NCBI GenBank assembly: GCA_036660615.1
Contig: JAVXAG010000106.1
Coordinates: forward strand, 1 to 6,093
DNA: 6,093 nucleotides
Origin: JAVXAG01 sp036660615
Lineage (GTDB): Bacteria; Bacillota; Clostridia; Peptostreptococcales; Anaerovoracaceae
Reading direction: 5' to 3'
The position numbers and the translations under genes were made by a program. The notes under the pieces were generated by a model. The model made no database searches, was not told where the DNA came from, and saw only the letters and a list, made by a program, of their open reading frames with translations. Shown here piece after piece: positions 6,007 to 6,093 of the stretch. Position 1 is the first letter of the stretch. Every line of letters begins with the position of its first letter.

Positions 6007-6093
6007 AATGTTTTTAGCCGATTTTCGCTATTTTTTTACCTTTTTCCCTACCTAAATATTAACTATCACTTGAAACATACCCCTATCTCAATG

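Noticed and set aside
6007..6093. Possible start of another gene at the right edge (ATG at 6091)
   Set aside because: No Shine-Dalgarno sequence precedes it and no coding sequence is available to judge. The T-rich stretch shows no clear promoter.

Overview
The window comes from an AT-rich, low-GC Gram-positive genome, most likely an anaerobic member of the Clostridia (Lachnospiraceae-like). This is judged from base composition, purine-rich Shine-Dalgarno sites, tight operon packing and protein style; no database comparison was possible. It holds eight convincing protein genes in two divergent transcription units. No rRNA, tRNA, CRISPR array or mobile element was seen.

Minus-strand unit (4305 down to 71): six genes are packed with gaps of about 9-12 bp and one stop/start overlap. 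In transcription order they are an AP-endonuclease-2-superfamily TIM-barrel protein (candidate cobamide-remodelling hydrolase CbiR), cobT, cobU, cobS, a short CobU-like protein, and a histidine phosphatase (candidate cobC). Together they make an almost self-contained cassette for removing and rebuilding the nucleotide loop of B12-type cofactors. CbiR would cut the lower-ligand nucleoside off an imported cobamide, leaving cobinamide phosphate. CobU (perhaps with its short paralogue) would make GDP-cobinamide, CobT would activate a preferred base to alpha-ribazole phosphate, CobS would join the two halves, and the phosphatase would remove the remaining phosphate. Corrin-ring synthesis, adenosylation, lower-ligand synthesis and B12 uptake genes are absent from this window. 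A sigma-A-type promoter lies just upstream, and the roughly 33-nt leader is too short to hold a cobalamin riboswitch.

Plus-strand unit (4459 to 5946, terminator at 5961-6006): a ten-helix EamA/DMT-family transporter is followed 15 bp later by a small HD-domain protein. A good promoter (TTGTAA-17-TATAAT) starts the unit and an intrinsic hairpin ends it. Neither gene has an evident link to cobamide metabolism beyond sharing the intergenic region.

The most interesting points are the candidate CbiR at the head of a salvage operon, with a complete set of nine endonuclease-IV-like metal-ligand positions, and the pair of CobU proteins whose conserved motifs look complementary: one has the P-loop and histidine region, the other keeps the C-terminal GxVP segment. 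The flanks (1-70 and 6007-6093) contain no gene I can support.
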